64,000 nucleotides of DNA. Origin: CAWKDC01 sp044445605. Lineage in GTDB: Bacteria > Pseudomonadota > Gammaproteobacteria > JABCZS01. The notes under the pieces are model-generated. The model was not told the DNA's origin. It did not search any database and saw only the letters and a program-made list of their open reading frames with translations. The DNA is taken from positions 1 to 64,000 of the forward strand of contig JBIOEA010000008.1 in NCBI GenBank assembly GCA_044445605.1. Reading direction: 5' to 3'. This document shows positions 15,665-23,645 of this stretch, one piece after another. Both the position numbers and the translations under genes were made by a program. Within the stretch, counting starts at the first letter, position 1; each line of letters starts with the position of its first letter.

Positions 15665-18541
15665 TTACTGATGAACACCTGCTACTGCAGATAAACTTGC
15701 TGCAGGCCCATGTACATTCCTAATCAGACGTATAAGGCTAGAGAAACGGACCGAATTTGTTGAGGCCCCGTTTTCTGTCTGCCCAGACTGAACAGATTTC
15801 TCCGCATCCCTTCTGGCTGCGACATATAGGCCTATGCCTATCAACATTCCTATTCCCACAAAAATCGCTGCATAAGGCCATGCATCATGAGCGGCAGACT
15901 TTACCAGTGTACTTGCATGCTCCATGGCACTTTCCTTCGATGTGCCCGAAATATAATATCCTATCAGCATTGTGCCAAACATGATGCCAACACCACCGGC
16001 TATGATCATGGGCGGGGCAATGAATGCGATGATGGCAAGGTTAACAAGGTGGGCATTATTTAATAGTTTAGCTTTGCCTTCTGCCTCTTTATGGCCTTCT
16101 TCGATATAAGTAATAAATTTTTCTTCTGTGTCGATGAATGTTAAATTGTTGAAGCCTCTCTCCTTCAATAGGTTTTTCAGCTTGGTTGAGAAATTTTCAT
16201 TTGATTCAGGATCTTCTGTTGAAAGCAGTAGAGGCAACTCTGTGCAGCCTAACAAAATGTATCCATGTGTAGCTTTATCATATATGGCATCAAGCATTTC
16301 AGAGACATAAGCGACAAATGCGTTACCCGCCTGAGCAGCTTTGCCTTCTTTCACATTGTCAATGATTTGCTGCAAATCCGTTTGCGCGTCTTTTTCCGGT
16401 AACACAGCATCAATACTATTATTCTCATCTTTAAATGCATCTTCATATATCATTGCATTGGCTGCTGCCGTTGTTCCTAAAACAAATACTGTGGTTTTAA
16501 TTCCATTCCTAGCATCTTTTTTAATATCACCAGCAACCTTTTCAACCATGTTAATAATGGAACCAGTATCAGATGACAACAAACTTTGCGCCAGGCCTAT
16601 ATTCGCATGCGCTGAGTTACTCAACAAGTAATTGCTTTGCGCGGGATACTTTTCACTGTATGCCCCCAAAATGGAGGCATACCGAGCCACATGGTGGAGT
16701 GCACGTGCATTATCAAAAGGTGCTCTTGGAGGTGGGAATGAAAATAATACGGCATGAACATCATCAATGTCTGAACCCCGTCCACCTAGCCATCCTCCCA
16801 AAATAACAGCATCCGATAAAGGTCCAGATCCACCGATCAGCCCAACATATGGATCTACGCTTCTTACATGATTTCCTTTGATATGGAGGCAAATGTTAGG
16901 CCTAAAGTGTTCTTTAGGAATTAATTTTGCAATTTCTTCTTGTAGCTGCAAATAATATTCATGAGCATTAGGAGGAAAGTTTTTGATTTCTAAAACGTAA
17001 TGGTTGCAATCGCCTTTTCGTCCGAAATTTTTCAAAATAGTGCCGCACCAATCATCGACTGATGGACTGAGTGCACCATTTGAAGCTAAGGTCGGTGCGG
17101 ATATAACCAATTTAATCAGATCTGGACCAAAGGACTGCTTTGACATTGACTCATGTACTGTAGGTACCAGAATCGTATATCCATTTTTTTTCACATTTTG
17201 TTGATAAAATAATTTGCGATGCTCAGCTTGTAAATTCCTTAAATGAGCACCACGAAGGTGTGCAGGAGGAATAGGTCTGCTTTCAGCAGCAGCCGTGATC
17301 GTATGCGTTTGTGCGGAAGATGATGAACTTTTAGATGCGATTAACCCAAAGCTAGCAGCATGCAATTTCTTTTTAAGTTTGGTCAATTCTTGAGAGTTAT
17401 TCATCACAGGCATGGTTGAAATTTCAACCGAGCTTTTATTCTCCATGCCAAGATGCCCTAGCACTTCTCTGGCATATTCCACGTTGGATCGATTAGTTTT
17501 GTAATGACCACTGCTGTCGTCGATAAGCGTAATCTTGCCATTTTTTACGTTGAAAGCGCCCGCAGCATAAATGGGGAGATTGCCCGAAAGCTCACTATGA
17601 GAAATATATTTTTTGTATGGAATATGTCCACCATTTGAAGGAGAACATGGGAAGTAACGAAATTGATTCTTGGGCTCGGTGACAATCACATATTGATACC
17701 AACCGTCGCGCAGCGGTTTTCCTTGATATCCAATGGGATAATCTTGCTCGAATCCGCGCAATGTCCATTCCGAGAAACGCTTTGGATCTAGCTCCATCTG
17801 CATTAATTCGTCACTTGACTGCACTATTGCACTCAGACCAATTCCCAATTCAGGGATTTGGTTTTTTTCCCGTAATTCAGATAATGATGGAGAATCAGAA
17901 TTCTCTATTACAACATTCAAGGCAAGTGCAGCCGGGTCATAACCGAGCGGTTGATACCCCCGCTCAGCATTCATCGTCTGAAAGACATTTTCAAAGCATG
18001 CATCAATGTCGTTTTCATCAACATTAATATTATCTATAACGTTACGAAAACGCGATATCGAATAGTTAGCACCTACAATGCATTCATCAGCAACTTTCGA
18101 ATAAAGAAAATATGGCCATAGTGCTTCAATCTTAGTATGGGGATTTGCATGTGGCTTACTATGCTTGGCTGCCTCAATCTTAAGCATTTTGAAATAGCTG
18201 CTTTCTTGATCTAAACCCACATCACTCATTTGACGATGCAGTTCGACTGTGAAATCATCTGAATTGTTATTTAAATCGGAGGTAATTGATTGAATGATTT
18301 TCAGCAAATACTCTGCATGTACGAGATTTTTTCGACGATTCCACAGGGCTTGCTCAGGATCAGCATTCTTAATATTTGCAGAGATGGCCTTAACAGCGGC
18401 TGCTGGATTGAATAATCGTTGTGTTGTAGCTTCTCCACGCATTCCATCCCTGAGTTCAGTGCGCTCCAACTCATTTTTATCAGCGATGTATTCTTTTATC
18501 CGGACTTCGAAAAGCGCTAACGCTTCTTTTGTTACCATCAT
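15665..18541 (-). CDS. Large membrane protein with Asp/Glu-racemase-like domain
   Basis: 958 aa, no known whole-protein match. Residues 1-250 are mostly helical; 255-365 contain YYQYV-type strands and an IDDSSGHYK motif (340-348). A Ser-rich linker lies near 404-409. Residues about 564-810 resemble the Asp/Glu racemase fold: GLIGGSGPLSDA (start strand and loop), SNSAHANIG (641-649, where racemases have C-N-T-A-H) and ILLGCTELPLLL (second catalytic Cys, 766). Two hydrophobic segments follow (about 832-865 and 887-909). The first catalytic Cys is Ser, so racemase activity is doubtful. Double ATG start with GGGG upstream. Likely an effector or surface-exposed accessory protein; unproven. Confidence 0.7.
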   Translation of the reverse strand: MMVTKEALALFEVRIKEYIADKNELERTELRDGMRGEATTQRLFNPAAAVKAISANIKNADPEQALWNRRKNLVHAEYLLKIIQSITSDLNNNSDDFTVELHRQMSDVGLDQESSYFKMLKIEAAKHSKPHANPHTKIEALWPYFLYSKVADECIVGANYSISRFRNVIDNINVDENDIDACFENVFQTMNAERGYQPLGYDPAALALNVVIENSDSPSLSELREKNQIPELGIGLSAIVQSSDELMQMELDPKRFSEWTLRGFEQDYPIGYQGKPLRDGWYQYVIVTEPKNQFRYFPCSPSNGGHIPYKKYISHSELSGNLPIYAAGAFNVKNGKITLIDDSSGHYKTNRSNVEYAREVLGHLGMENKSSVEISTMPVMNNSQELTKLKKKLHAASFGLIASKSSSSSAQTHTITAAAESRPIPPAHLRGAHLRNLQAEHRKLFYQQNVKKNGYTILVPTVHESMSKQSFGPDLIKLVISAPTLASNGALSPSVDDWCGTILKNFGRKGDCNHYVLEIKNFPPNAHEYYLQLQEEIAKLIPKEHFRPNICLHIKGNHVRSVDPYVGLIGGSGPLSDAVILGGWLGGRGSDIDDVHAVLFSFPPPRAPFDNARALHHVARYASILGAYSEKYPAQSNYLLSNSAHANIGLAQSLLSSDTGSIINMVEKVAGDIKKDARNGIKTTVFVLGTTAAANAMIYEDAFKDENNSIDAVLPEKDAQTDLQQIIDNVKEGKAAQAGNAFVAYVSEMLDAIYDKATHGYILLGCTELPLLLSTEDPESNENFSTKLKNLLKERGFNNLTFIDTEEKFITYIEEGHKEAEGKAKLLNNAHLVNLAIIAFIAPPMIIAGGVGIMFGTMLIGYYISGTSKESAMEHASTLVKSAAHDAWPYAAIFVGIGMLIGIGLYVAARRDAEKSVQSGQTENGASTNSVRFSSLIRLIRNVHGPAASLSAVAGVHQ

Positions 18542-18579
18542 TTACCCCAACAAAACGTTTCAACTGTTATTGTTAGGTA

Positions 18580-18608
18580 ACTATGGCATATGCAGATGGG
18601 TAAGGCAA
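18580..18608 (-). promoter_or_regulatory. Weak promoter candidate for the 958-residue protein
   Basis: Minus strand TTGCCT (18603-18608), 17-base spacer, CATAGT (18580-18585), 39 bases before the ATG. It sits beyond the rplQ terminator, so the gene needs its own promoter. Confidence 0.35.
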
Positions 18609-18640
18609 CCATTAAATTGTAAGAAAATGTTATAGGATAT

Positions 18641-18667
18641 AAAAAAGGGGCGAATGATTCGCCCCTT
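18641..18667 (-). terminator. Rho-independent terminator after rplQ
   Basis: On the minus strand an 11-base stem AAGGGGCGAAT/ATTCGCCCCTT with a one-base centre is followed by TTTTTT. It ends the long ribosomal-protein transcript. The stem is also a member of the GGGGCGAA palindrome family, so here the repeat doubles as terminator. Confidence 0.85.
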
Positions 18668-18691
18668 ATAAACAACCTACGCCGCAGTGAA

Positions 18692-18711
18692 GGGCGAAAG
18701 ATGTTTCGCCC
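18692..18711. repeat. Palindrome GGGCGAAA-GATG-TTTCGCCC at the rplQ stop
   Basis: Eight-base perfect arms. On the minus strand the element reads TAGGGGCGAAA, and its TAG is the rplQ stop codon (18712-18714). It shares its inner core with the copies at 3057 and 8512. Confidence 0.75.
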
Positions 18712-19071
18712 CTACAGTTGTTCCACTAATTGAACGTAAGCCATCGGTGCTTTGTCACCAGGACGGAAACCGCATTTCAAAATGCGTGTGTATCCACCAG
18801 GGCGCTTAGCATTGGCTGGGCCAACTTTTTCGAACAATTTTCTAACAGCATTATCATCACGTAAGCGATTGAATGCCAAGCGGCGGTTTGCCACGCTGTC
18901 AACTTTCGCTAAGGTAATAAAGGGCTCTGCAAAACGACGAAGTTCTTTAGCCTTAGGCAAAGTCGTTCTAATCGTTTCATGTTCGATCAACGATGCAATC
19001 ATGTTTGCAAACATCGCTTTGCGATGGCTGCTATTTCTGTTTAACTGACGTCCACTTGTACGGTGCCGCAT
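18712..19071 (-). CDS. rplQ: 50S ribosomal protein L17
   Basis: 119 aa, last gene of the alpha operon. Family start MRHRTSGRQLNRNSSHRKAM and the GGYTRILKCGFRPGDKAPM segment are intact. It lies 15 bases after rpoA. The stop codon TAG is supplied by a palindromic repeat, and a T-tailed hairpin follows within 75 bases. Confidence 0.98.
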   Translation of the reverse strand: MRHRTSGRQLNRNSSHRKAMFANMIASLIEHETIRTTLPKAKELRRFAEPFITLAKVDSVANRRLAFNRLRDDNAVRKLFEKVGPANAKRPGGYTRILKCGFRPGDKAPMAYVQLVEQL

Positions 19072-19086
19072 AATATAAAACCTCTC

Positions 19087-20070
19087 TTACATGTCTTTTA
19101 ACGATTCAGGCGGCCAGTTGTCCACGCGCATCCCTAAGGATAACCCGCGAGCAGAAAGCACTTCTTTGATTTCGTTCAGAGACTTTTTACCCAGATTCGG
19201 TGTCTTTAACAGCTCATTTTCTGTGCGCTGAATCAAATCACCTATGTAAAATATATTTTCCGCTTTCAAGCAGTTTGCCGAACGTACGGTCAACTCTAAA
19301 TCGTCAACTGTGCGTAGCAACACTGGATCAACAGGTGCATCTTCGCGCTTGGCATCAGCAGCATACTCTGCTTCCAAATCAACAAACACAGCCAATTGAT
19401 CACGCATGATTTTAGCAGCGCGACGCACCGCTTCTTCAGGATCAATCGTTCCGTTGGTCACTAAATCAATCGTCAGCTTGTCCAGGTCAGTGCGTTGCTT
19501 TACACGTGCACTGTCAACATGGTACGAAACTTTACGCACTGGCGAAAAGCTTGCATCCAATTGCAATTGGCCAATTTGATGATCTTCATCGGTTTCAACT
19601 TGCGTTGCAGGCACGTAACCACGTCCCATCGCAACTTTCAACGTCATGTGCAATTCAGCGTTACCTGTAATGTGACAGATCACATGTTCAGGATTGATAA
19701 TGTCAACGTCTGCATCCGCTTGAATATCACCGGCTGTGACAGGACCACGACCTGATTTTTGCAGGGTCAAAGTCTTTTCATTGCCGTGATTCAAGATGAT
19801 AGCAATGTTCTTAAGATTGAGAACAATCTCAACAACATCTTCCTGAATGCCTTCAATCGTGGTGTATTCATGCAGCACGTTTTGAATCTGCACTTCTACA
19901 ATCGCTGCGCCAGGCATCGAGGACAATAGGATACGACGCAATGCGTTTCCTAAAGTGTGGCCGAAACCACGCTCCAATGGTTCCAACACAATGCGAGCAT
20001 TGTGACGGCCAAGTTGTTCTACTTCCACGATACGTGGTTTTAAAAATTCGTTGGGCGAGCTGCTTTCCAT
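19087..20070 (-). CDS. rpoA: DNA-directed RNA polymerase subunit alpha
   Basis: Assembles the polymerase core and contacts UP elements and activators. The N-terminal dimerization domain (LEPLERGFGHTLGNALRRIL) is followed by a C-terminal domain with the helix-hairpin-helix segment TPNLGKKSLNEIKEVL. The chosen ATG at 20070 (327 aa) has GGAG seven to eight bases upstream and leaves a 20-base gap to rpsD; an in-frame ATG at 20091 (334 aa) overlaps the rpsD stop codon but lacks a ribosome-binding site. Confidence 0.97.
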   Translation of the reverse strand: MESSSPNEFLKPRIVEVEQLGRHNARIVLEPLERGFGHTLGNALRRILLSSMPGAAIVEVQIQNVLHEYTTIEGIQEDVVEIVLNLKNIAIILNHGNEKTLTLQKSGRGPVTAGDIQADADVDIINPEHVICHITGNAELHMTLKVAMGRGYVPATQVETDEDHQIGQLQLDASFSPVRKVSYHVDSARVKQRTDLDKLTIDLVTNGTIDPEEAVRRAAKIMRDQLAVFVDLEAEYAADAKREDAPVDPVLLRTVDDLELTVRSANCLKAENIFYIGDLIQRTENELLKTPNLGKKSLNEIKEVLSARGLSLGMRVDNWPPESLKDM

Positions 20071-20090
20071 CGAGGTATCTCCAGTAGACA

Positions 20091-20714
20091 TTATTTCGAG
20101 TAGAGCTCAACGATGAGCTGTTCATTAATATCTGAGGGCAAGTCACTGCGTGCTGGTACGCGGAGATAAACCCCTTGCATCGCAGCTGCGTCAACTTGTA
20201 CCCAATCGGATTCATGCTGTTCAGCAAAATCCAATGCAGACTTAACACGTAATTGTTGCTTCGAACGTTCTTTCACCGCTACAACATCACCTGGCTTCAA
20301 AATGTAGGAAGGGATGTTAATAATACGGCCGTTAACCGTTACAGAACGGTGACTAACGAGCTGACGTGATTCTGAACGTGATACACCAAAGCCCATGCGG
20401 AAGACAACGCTGTCTAAACGCGATTCAAGCAAAGCAAGCAAGTTATGGCCTGTTGGACCCTTACGTCTATCTGCCTCTTTATAGTAAAGCTTAAATTGCT
20501 CTTCGATTAAACCGTAAATACGACGCACTTTTTGTTTTTCACGCATCATGACGCCGTAGCCACTTAGGCGCGTACGTGCTTTACCATGTTGCCCAGGTGG
20601 GGTGTTACGTTTTTCAATCGCGCATTTGGCGGTGAAACACTTTGTGCCTTTTAGAAAAAGCTTTTGACCTTCACGTCTGCATTGACGGCATTTTGGTCCA
20701 TGTATATCTGACAT
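20091..20714 (-). CDS. rpsD: 30S ribosomal protein S4, zinc-binding type
   Basis: Primary 16S rRNA-binding assembly protein of 207 aa, with the S4 RNA-binding domain in SRLDSVVFRMGFGVSRSESR and the downstream VTVNGR segment. Residues C9, C12, C26 and C31 form a C-x2-C-x13-C-x4-C motif as in Thermus-type zinc-binding S4; the Escherichia coli type lacks it. The PPGQHG segment after it also fits the zinc-type form. Order rpsM-rpsK-rpsD-rpoA-rplQ is the standard alpha operon; S4 is the usual autoregulator of this operon in E. coli. Confidence 0.97.
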   Translation of the reverse strand: MSDIHGPKCRQCRREGQKLFLKGTKCFTAKCAIEKRNTPPGQHGKARTRLSGYGVMMREKQKVRRIYGLIEEQFKLYYKEADRRKGPTGHNLLALLESRLDSVVFRMGFGVSRSESRQLVSHRSVTVNGRIINIPSYILKPGDVVAVKERSKQQLRVKSALDFAEQHESDWVQVDAAAMQGVYLRVPARSDLPSDINEQLIVELYSK

Positions 20715-20729
20715 ACTATTACTCCAGAA

Positions 20730-21125
20730 TTAAACTCTACGTTCGCCTGCATCACGGCATCCATTATGAGGCACGCCAGTTTTATCCAAAATCTCTGTGA
20801 CCATAAAGAATTTGCCTAGGGCTTTGATCGCAGGTTCGCGACCTGGGCCAGGACCTTTAATCACGACCGCAACACTCTTCAAGCCAAAAGCTTGAGCAGC
20901 TTGCGATGCTTGTTCTGTTGCCATTTGTGCAGCATAAGGTGTACTTTTACGTGACCCCTTGAAACCACAAGCTCCAGAAGAAGAGCAGCAAAGAGGGTTA
21001 CCCGTACGATCAGTAATCGTAATGATTGTGTTATTGAAAGACGCACGAATGTGCGCAACGCCATCGAGGACTTTGCGTACTTTACGTACTTTTTCTTTCT
21101 TCTTTGCTTTTGCAGCTGTTGCCAT
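20730..21125 (-). CDS. rpsK: 30S ribosomal protein S11, divergent
   Basis: 131 aa, platform protein near the mRNA exit. The conserved frame is present (DGVAHIRASFNNTIITITDR, GSRKSTPYAAQ, KGPGPGREPAIKAL, PHNGCR). It is unusual in two places: LCCSSSGACGFKGSRKS replaces the usual LGWATAGGSGFRGSRKS-like stretch, and the C-terminus reads GCRDAGERRV rather than GCRPPKKRRV. It sits between equally atypical rpsM and rpsD. Confidence 0.96.
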   Translation of the reverse strand: MATAAKAKKKEKVRKVRKVLDGVAHIRASFNNTIITITDRTGNPLCCSSSGACGFKGSRKSTPYAAQMATEQASQAAQAFGLKSVAVVIKGPGPGREPAIKALGKFFMVTEILDKTGVPHNGCRDAGERRV

Positions 21126-21151
21126 AATCTTTTCAACCTATTCCAACGTTA

Positions 21152-21556
21152 TTACTTCACACGGCCCGCCGTTTTGGCGTTGTTACGCGTATTTTGTCCA
21201 CGACATGGGAGACCCATGAAATGGCGTAAACCACGGTATGCCCGAATTTTTTGCAGACGCAGCTTGTTACCCGCTACACGTCTACGTAAATCGCCTTCCA
21301 CAGGATAACGTGCTATCTCTTCACGAATCGCCGCTTCTTCTTCCGTCGTTACTAGACGGGCTTTCTTCGTAGGATCAACACCGACTGCTTTGCAGATTGC
21401 CAAAGCTCTAGGTTTGCCAATACCGTAAACGGCTGTTAAACCGCTCCAAATATGCGCATTTAAATTGATTTCAATACCTACAAATCTCAGACCTGTACGG
21501 CCTCCCGCGTTACCGCGACCGGCTGAACTGCCAGATGTGCTACCAGATACACTCAC
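21152..21556 (-). CDS. rpsM: 30S ribosomal protein S13, divergent
   Basis: 134-aa head protein that contacts the large subunit and P-site tRNA. The core is recognisable (GLTAVYGIGKPRA, YPVEGDLRRRV, YRGLRHFMGLPCRGQNT). It is odd at both ends: about 20 extra Ser/Gly-rich residues precede the usual start (MSVSGSTSGSSAGRGNAGG), and the C-terminal tail that follows NAKT is only five residues and lacks the usual TRKG-type basic run. The start codon is GTG at 21556 with GGGAAG upstream; no Met lies near the canonical start, so the extension is probably real. Confidence 0.95.
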   Translation of the reverse strand: MSVSGSTSGSSAGRGNAGGRTGLRFVGIEINLNAHIWSGLTAVYGIGKPRALAICKAVGVDPTKKARLVTTEEEAAIREEIARYPVEGDLRRRVAGNKLRLQKIRAYRGLRHFMGLPCRGQNTRNNAKTAGRVK

Positions 21557-21634
21557 AAGCTTCTTCCCATATCAAGACTAAAAGGACAAAGGATCATAAC
21601 CGCATGAACACAAAACGTCAAGCATTAGAATGCA

Positions 21635-21748
21635 TTAACCTTGTGTTTGTTTATGGGTTTTTTCCTCACATTGAATGAGTACTCGGCCCTTACGACGAAT
21701 CACCTTACACTTCTTACAGCGCTTCTTAACAGATGCACGAACTATCAT
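21635..21748 (-). CDS. rpmJ: 50S ribosomal protein L36
   Basis: 37-aa zinc-ribbon protein that binds 23S rRNA. The reading frame gives MIVRASVKKRCKKCKVIRRK and then GRVLIQCEEKTHKQTQG. The zinc ligands C11, C14, C27 and H32 are all present. A GGAGT site lies seven bases before the ATG. It lies between secY and rpsM as in other gammaproteobacteria. Confidence 0.95.
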   Translation of the reverse strand: MIVRASVKKRCKKCKVIRRKGRVLIQCEEKTHKQTQG

Positions 21749-21799
21749 TGCTCTACTCCTATTATTTGCTTATTAAACAAATACTTAACTATAAACAAA

Positions 21800-21896
21800 A
21801 AACCCCGCCTCGGACGGACAATTTGTCCCGACTAACCCCCTCAAAAGAGGGCGAGGATCCTGAGATCCCGTACCGAATAGGCAAATACTATTTGCC
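21800..21896. repeat. Composite repeat between secY and rpmJ
   Basis: AAACCCCGCCTCGGA at 21800-21814 matches, with one C fewer, the first half of the 32-bp repeat at 289 and 58542. A small GGACAATTTGTCC palindrome follows, then GGCAAAT-ACT-ATTTGCC at 21880-21896, a variant of the GGGGCGAA palindrome family. On the minus strand the last element reads TAGGGGCAAAT and its TAG (21898-21900) is the secY stop codon. Confidence 0.65.
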
Positions 21897-21897
21897 C

Positions 21898-23181
21898 CTA
21901 CTTAGGCTGAACCTTCTTCATCAGCGATTCATATTGATAGGACATGAGGTGGGTCTGGACTTGTTGCATCATGTCCATTACCACGACCACTACGATCAAT
22001 AAGGAAGTACCACCAAATACGAAAGGAACGCTCCAGGCCAATACTAAAAACTGTGGCAAGAGGCATACAAACGCTAAGTAAAGGGCTCCAATCAAGGTTA
22101 GGCGGGTCATGACCGTGTCAATGTACCGTGCCGTTTGCTCGCCAGGTCGCATACCCGGTATGAAGGCCCCTGATTTTTTCAGGGTATCCGCCGTTTCCTC
22201 GGGATTATACACGAGTGCGGTGTAAAAGAATGCAAAAAAGATGATGGCTACTAAGAATAAACCTATATATAAGGGCTGCCCAGGTGACAACATCAATGTC
22301 AGTGAGGACAAAAAGCCGTTTTTCGTTCCCGAGAAGAACTGAGTGACCGTCGCAGGAAACAACAGGATACTCGAAGCGAAAATAGGGGGTATCACACCGG
22401 CCATATTGACTTTTAAGGGCAAATGCGTGGTCTGAGCCGCATAGACCTTGTGGCCGTGTTGTCGCTTGGCATAATTAACGGTGATACGTCTTTGACCGCG
22501 TTCTACAAAGACAACGAAGGCAGTGACGGCTACGACAGCGACAGCGAGGAAAATGAGGCTTAATATGCTCATTTCACCTTCACGGGTCATCATTAATACT
22601 TTGCCGATGGCTCCAGGGAAGCCAGCCGCAATACCAGCGAAGATAATGAGAGATATTCCATTACCAATACCCCGCTCGGTCATTTGCTCACCCAGCCACA
22701 TCAAGAACATTGTTCCGGTGATAAGGGTAGTACAAACCACGAAGTAGAAAGGGAAACCGCTCATTAAAGCAACACCAGCACCTGCCAAAAACTTTGCCAA
22801 CCCAATGGATTGGAACAAAGCCAAACCTACTGTGGCCATGCGTGTATATTGATTGATTTTGCGTCTGCCGACTTCACCTTGTTTTTTCAGCTCACTGAGG
22901 GCTGGAGAAACAATGGTCAGCATCTGAGTAATAATCGATGCGGAGATATAGGGCATGATCCCCAACGCGAAGACGGTGAAACGTGTTAAAGCACCACCCG
23001 AAAACATATTGAAAAGATCAAGGATTGTACTTCCCTGCCCACTGAAAAAATCGTGGAGTTTTACTGGGTCAATTCCAGGCACAGGAACGTGCGCACCGAT
23101 GCGATACACAATGATCGCACCAATTACAAAAAGTATCTTATTCCTCAGAGCGACTAGTGGCGCCTGTGCTGGATTTGCCAT
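21898..23181 (-). CDS. secY: Protein translocase subunit SecY
   Basis: 427-aa channel subunit of the SecYEG translocon in the inner membrane, with ten hydrophobic segments. Family marks include the early plug-region FNMFSGGALTRFTVFALGIMP and ERGQRRITVNYAKRQ in the cytosolic C4 loop. It starts 12 bases after the rplO stop, in the usual spc operon place. The stop codon coincides with a palindromic repeat. Confidence 0.98.
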   Translation of the reverse strand: MANPAQAPLVALRNKILFVIGAIIVYRIGAHVPVPGIDPVKLHDFFSGQGSTILDLFNMFSGGALTRFTVFALGIMPYISASIITQMLTIVSPALSELKKQGEVGRRKINQYTRMATVGLALFQSIGLAKFLAGAGVALMSGFPFYFVVCTTLITGTMFLMWLGEQMTERGIGNGISLIIFAGIAAGFPGAIGKVLMMTREGEMSILSLIFLAVAVVAVTAFVVFVERGQRRITVNYAKRQHGHKVYAAQTTHLPLKVNMAGVIPPIFASSILLFPATVTQFFSGTKNGFLSSLTLMLSPGQPLYIGLFLVAIIFFAFFYTALVYNPEETADTLKKSGAFIPGMRPGEQTARYIDTVMTRLTLIGALYLAFVCLLPQFLVLAWSVPFVFGGTSLLIVVVVVMDMMQQVQTHLMSYQYESLMKKVQPK

Positions 23182-23193
23182 GGTATTTCCTTG

Positions 23194-23628
23194 TTAGGCG
23201 ACACTGCCACCTGCAGCTTCGATCAGTTTCTTTGCGCCTTCAGAGACACGTACACCCACTATTTTAATTGGGGTCGTTACTTCTGCTGCACCAAAAATCT
23301 TCACGAACTTGATGGTATGGTTAATCATATCCATCGCGCGCAAGGTGTCGATATTCAGTTCTAGGTCTTTATCCCAATTAGCCAAGCTGGCTAAAGAAAC
23401 CTCTGCTGTTTGACGTCCAACACGGGAAGAAAAACCGTATTTCGCCAAACGACGGTATAATGGCATTTGTCCGCCTTCAAAACCTGGGCGAACCCCACCA
23501 CCGGCACGAGAATTCTGACCTTTATGGCCGCGACCACAGGTCTTCCCTTTACCGCTACCCATTCCACGTCCAAGACGTTTACCCTTTTTACGGGCCCCTG
23601 GAGCTGATGATAATGTATTTAATTTCAT
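23194..23628 (-). CDS. rplO: 50S ribosomal protein L15
   Basis: 144 aa, late assembly protein. The N-terminus MKLNTLSSAPGARKKGKRLG and the Gly-rich RGMGSGKGKTCGRGHKGQ stretch are typical. The ATG at 23628 is set by similarity; the frame stays open upstream into rpsE. Only 17 bases separate it from rpsE, so the gene normally between them, rpmD for L30, is absent. Confidence 0.97.
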   Translation of the reverse strand: MKLNTLSSAPGARKKGKRLGRGMGSGKGKTCGRGHKGQNSRAGGGVRPGFEGGQMPLYRRLAKYGFSSRVGRQTAEVSLASLANWDKDLELNIDTLRAMDMINHTIKFVKIFGAAEVTTPIKIVGVRVSEGAKKLIEAAGGSVA

Positions 23629-23645
23629 GGCAAAATCCTTACAAC

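Noticed and set aside
16050..16850. Functional aspartate racemase
   Set aside because: The first catalytic Cys is Ser and the domain is embedded in a much larger protein, so a normal racemase call is not supported.
10550..18541. Prophage or integrative island
   Set aside because: No integrase, terminase or capsid genes and no duplicated tRNA end; only one weak phage-like segment.
19868..20248. Minus-strand frame overlapping rpsD and rpoA
   Set aside because: It lies in another frame of two clear genes and has no similarity to any family.
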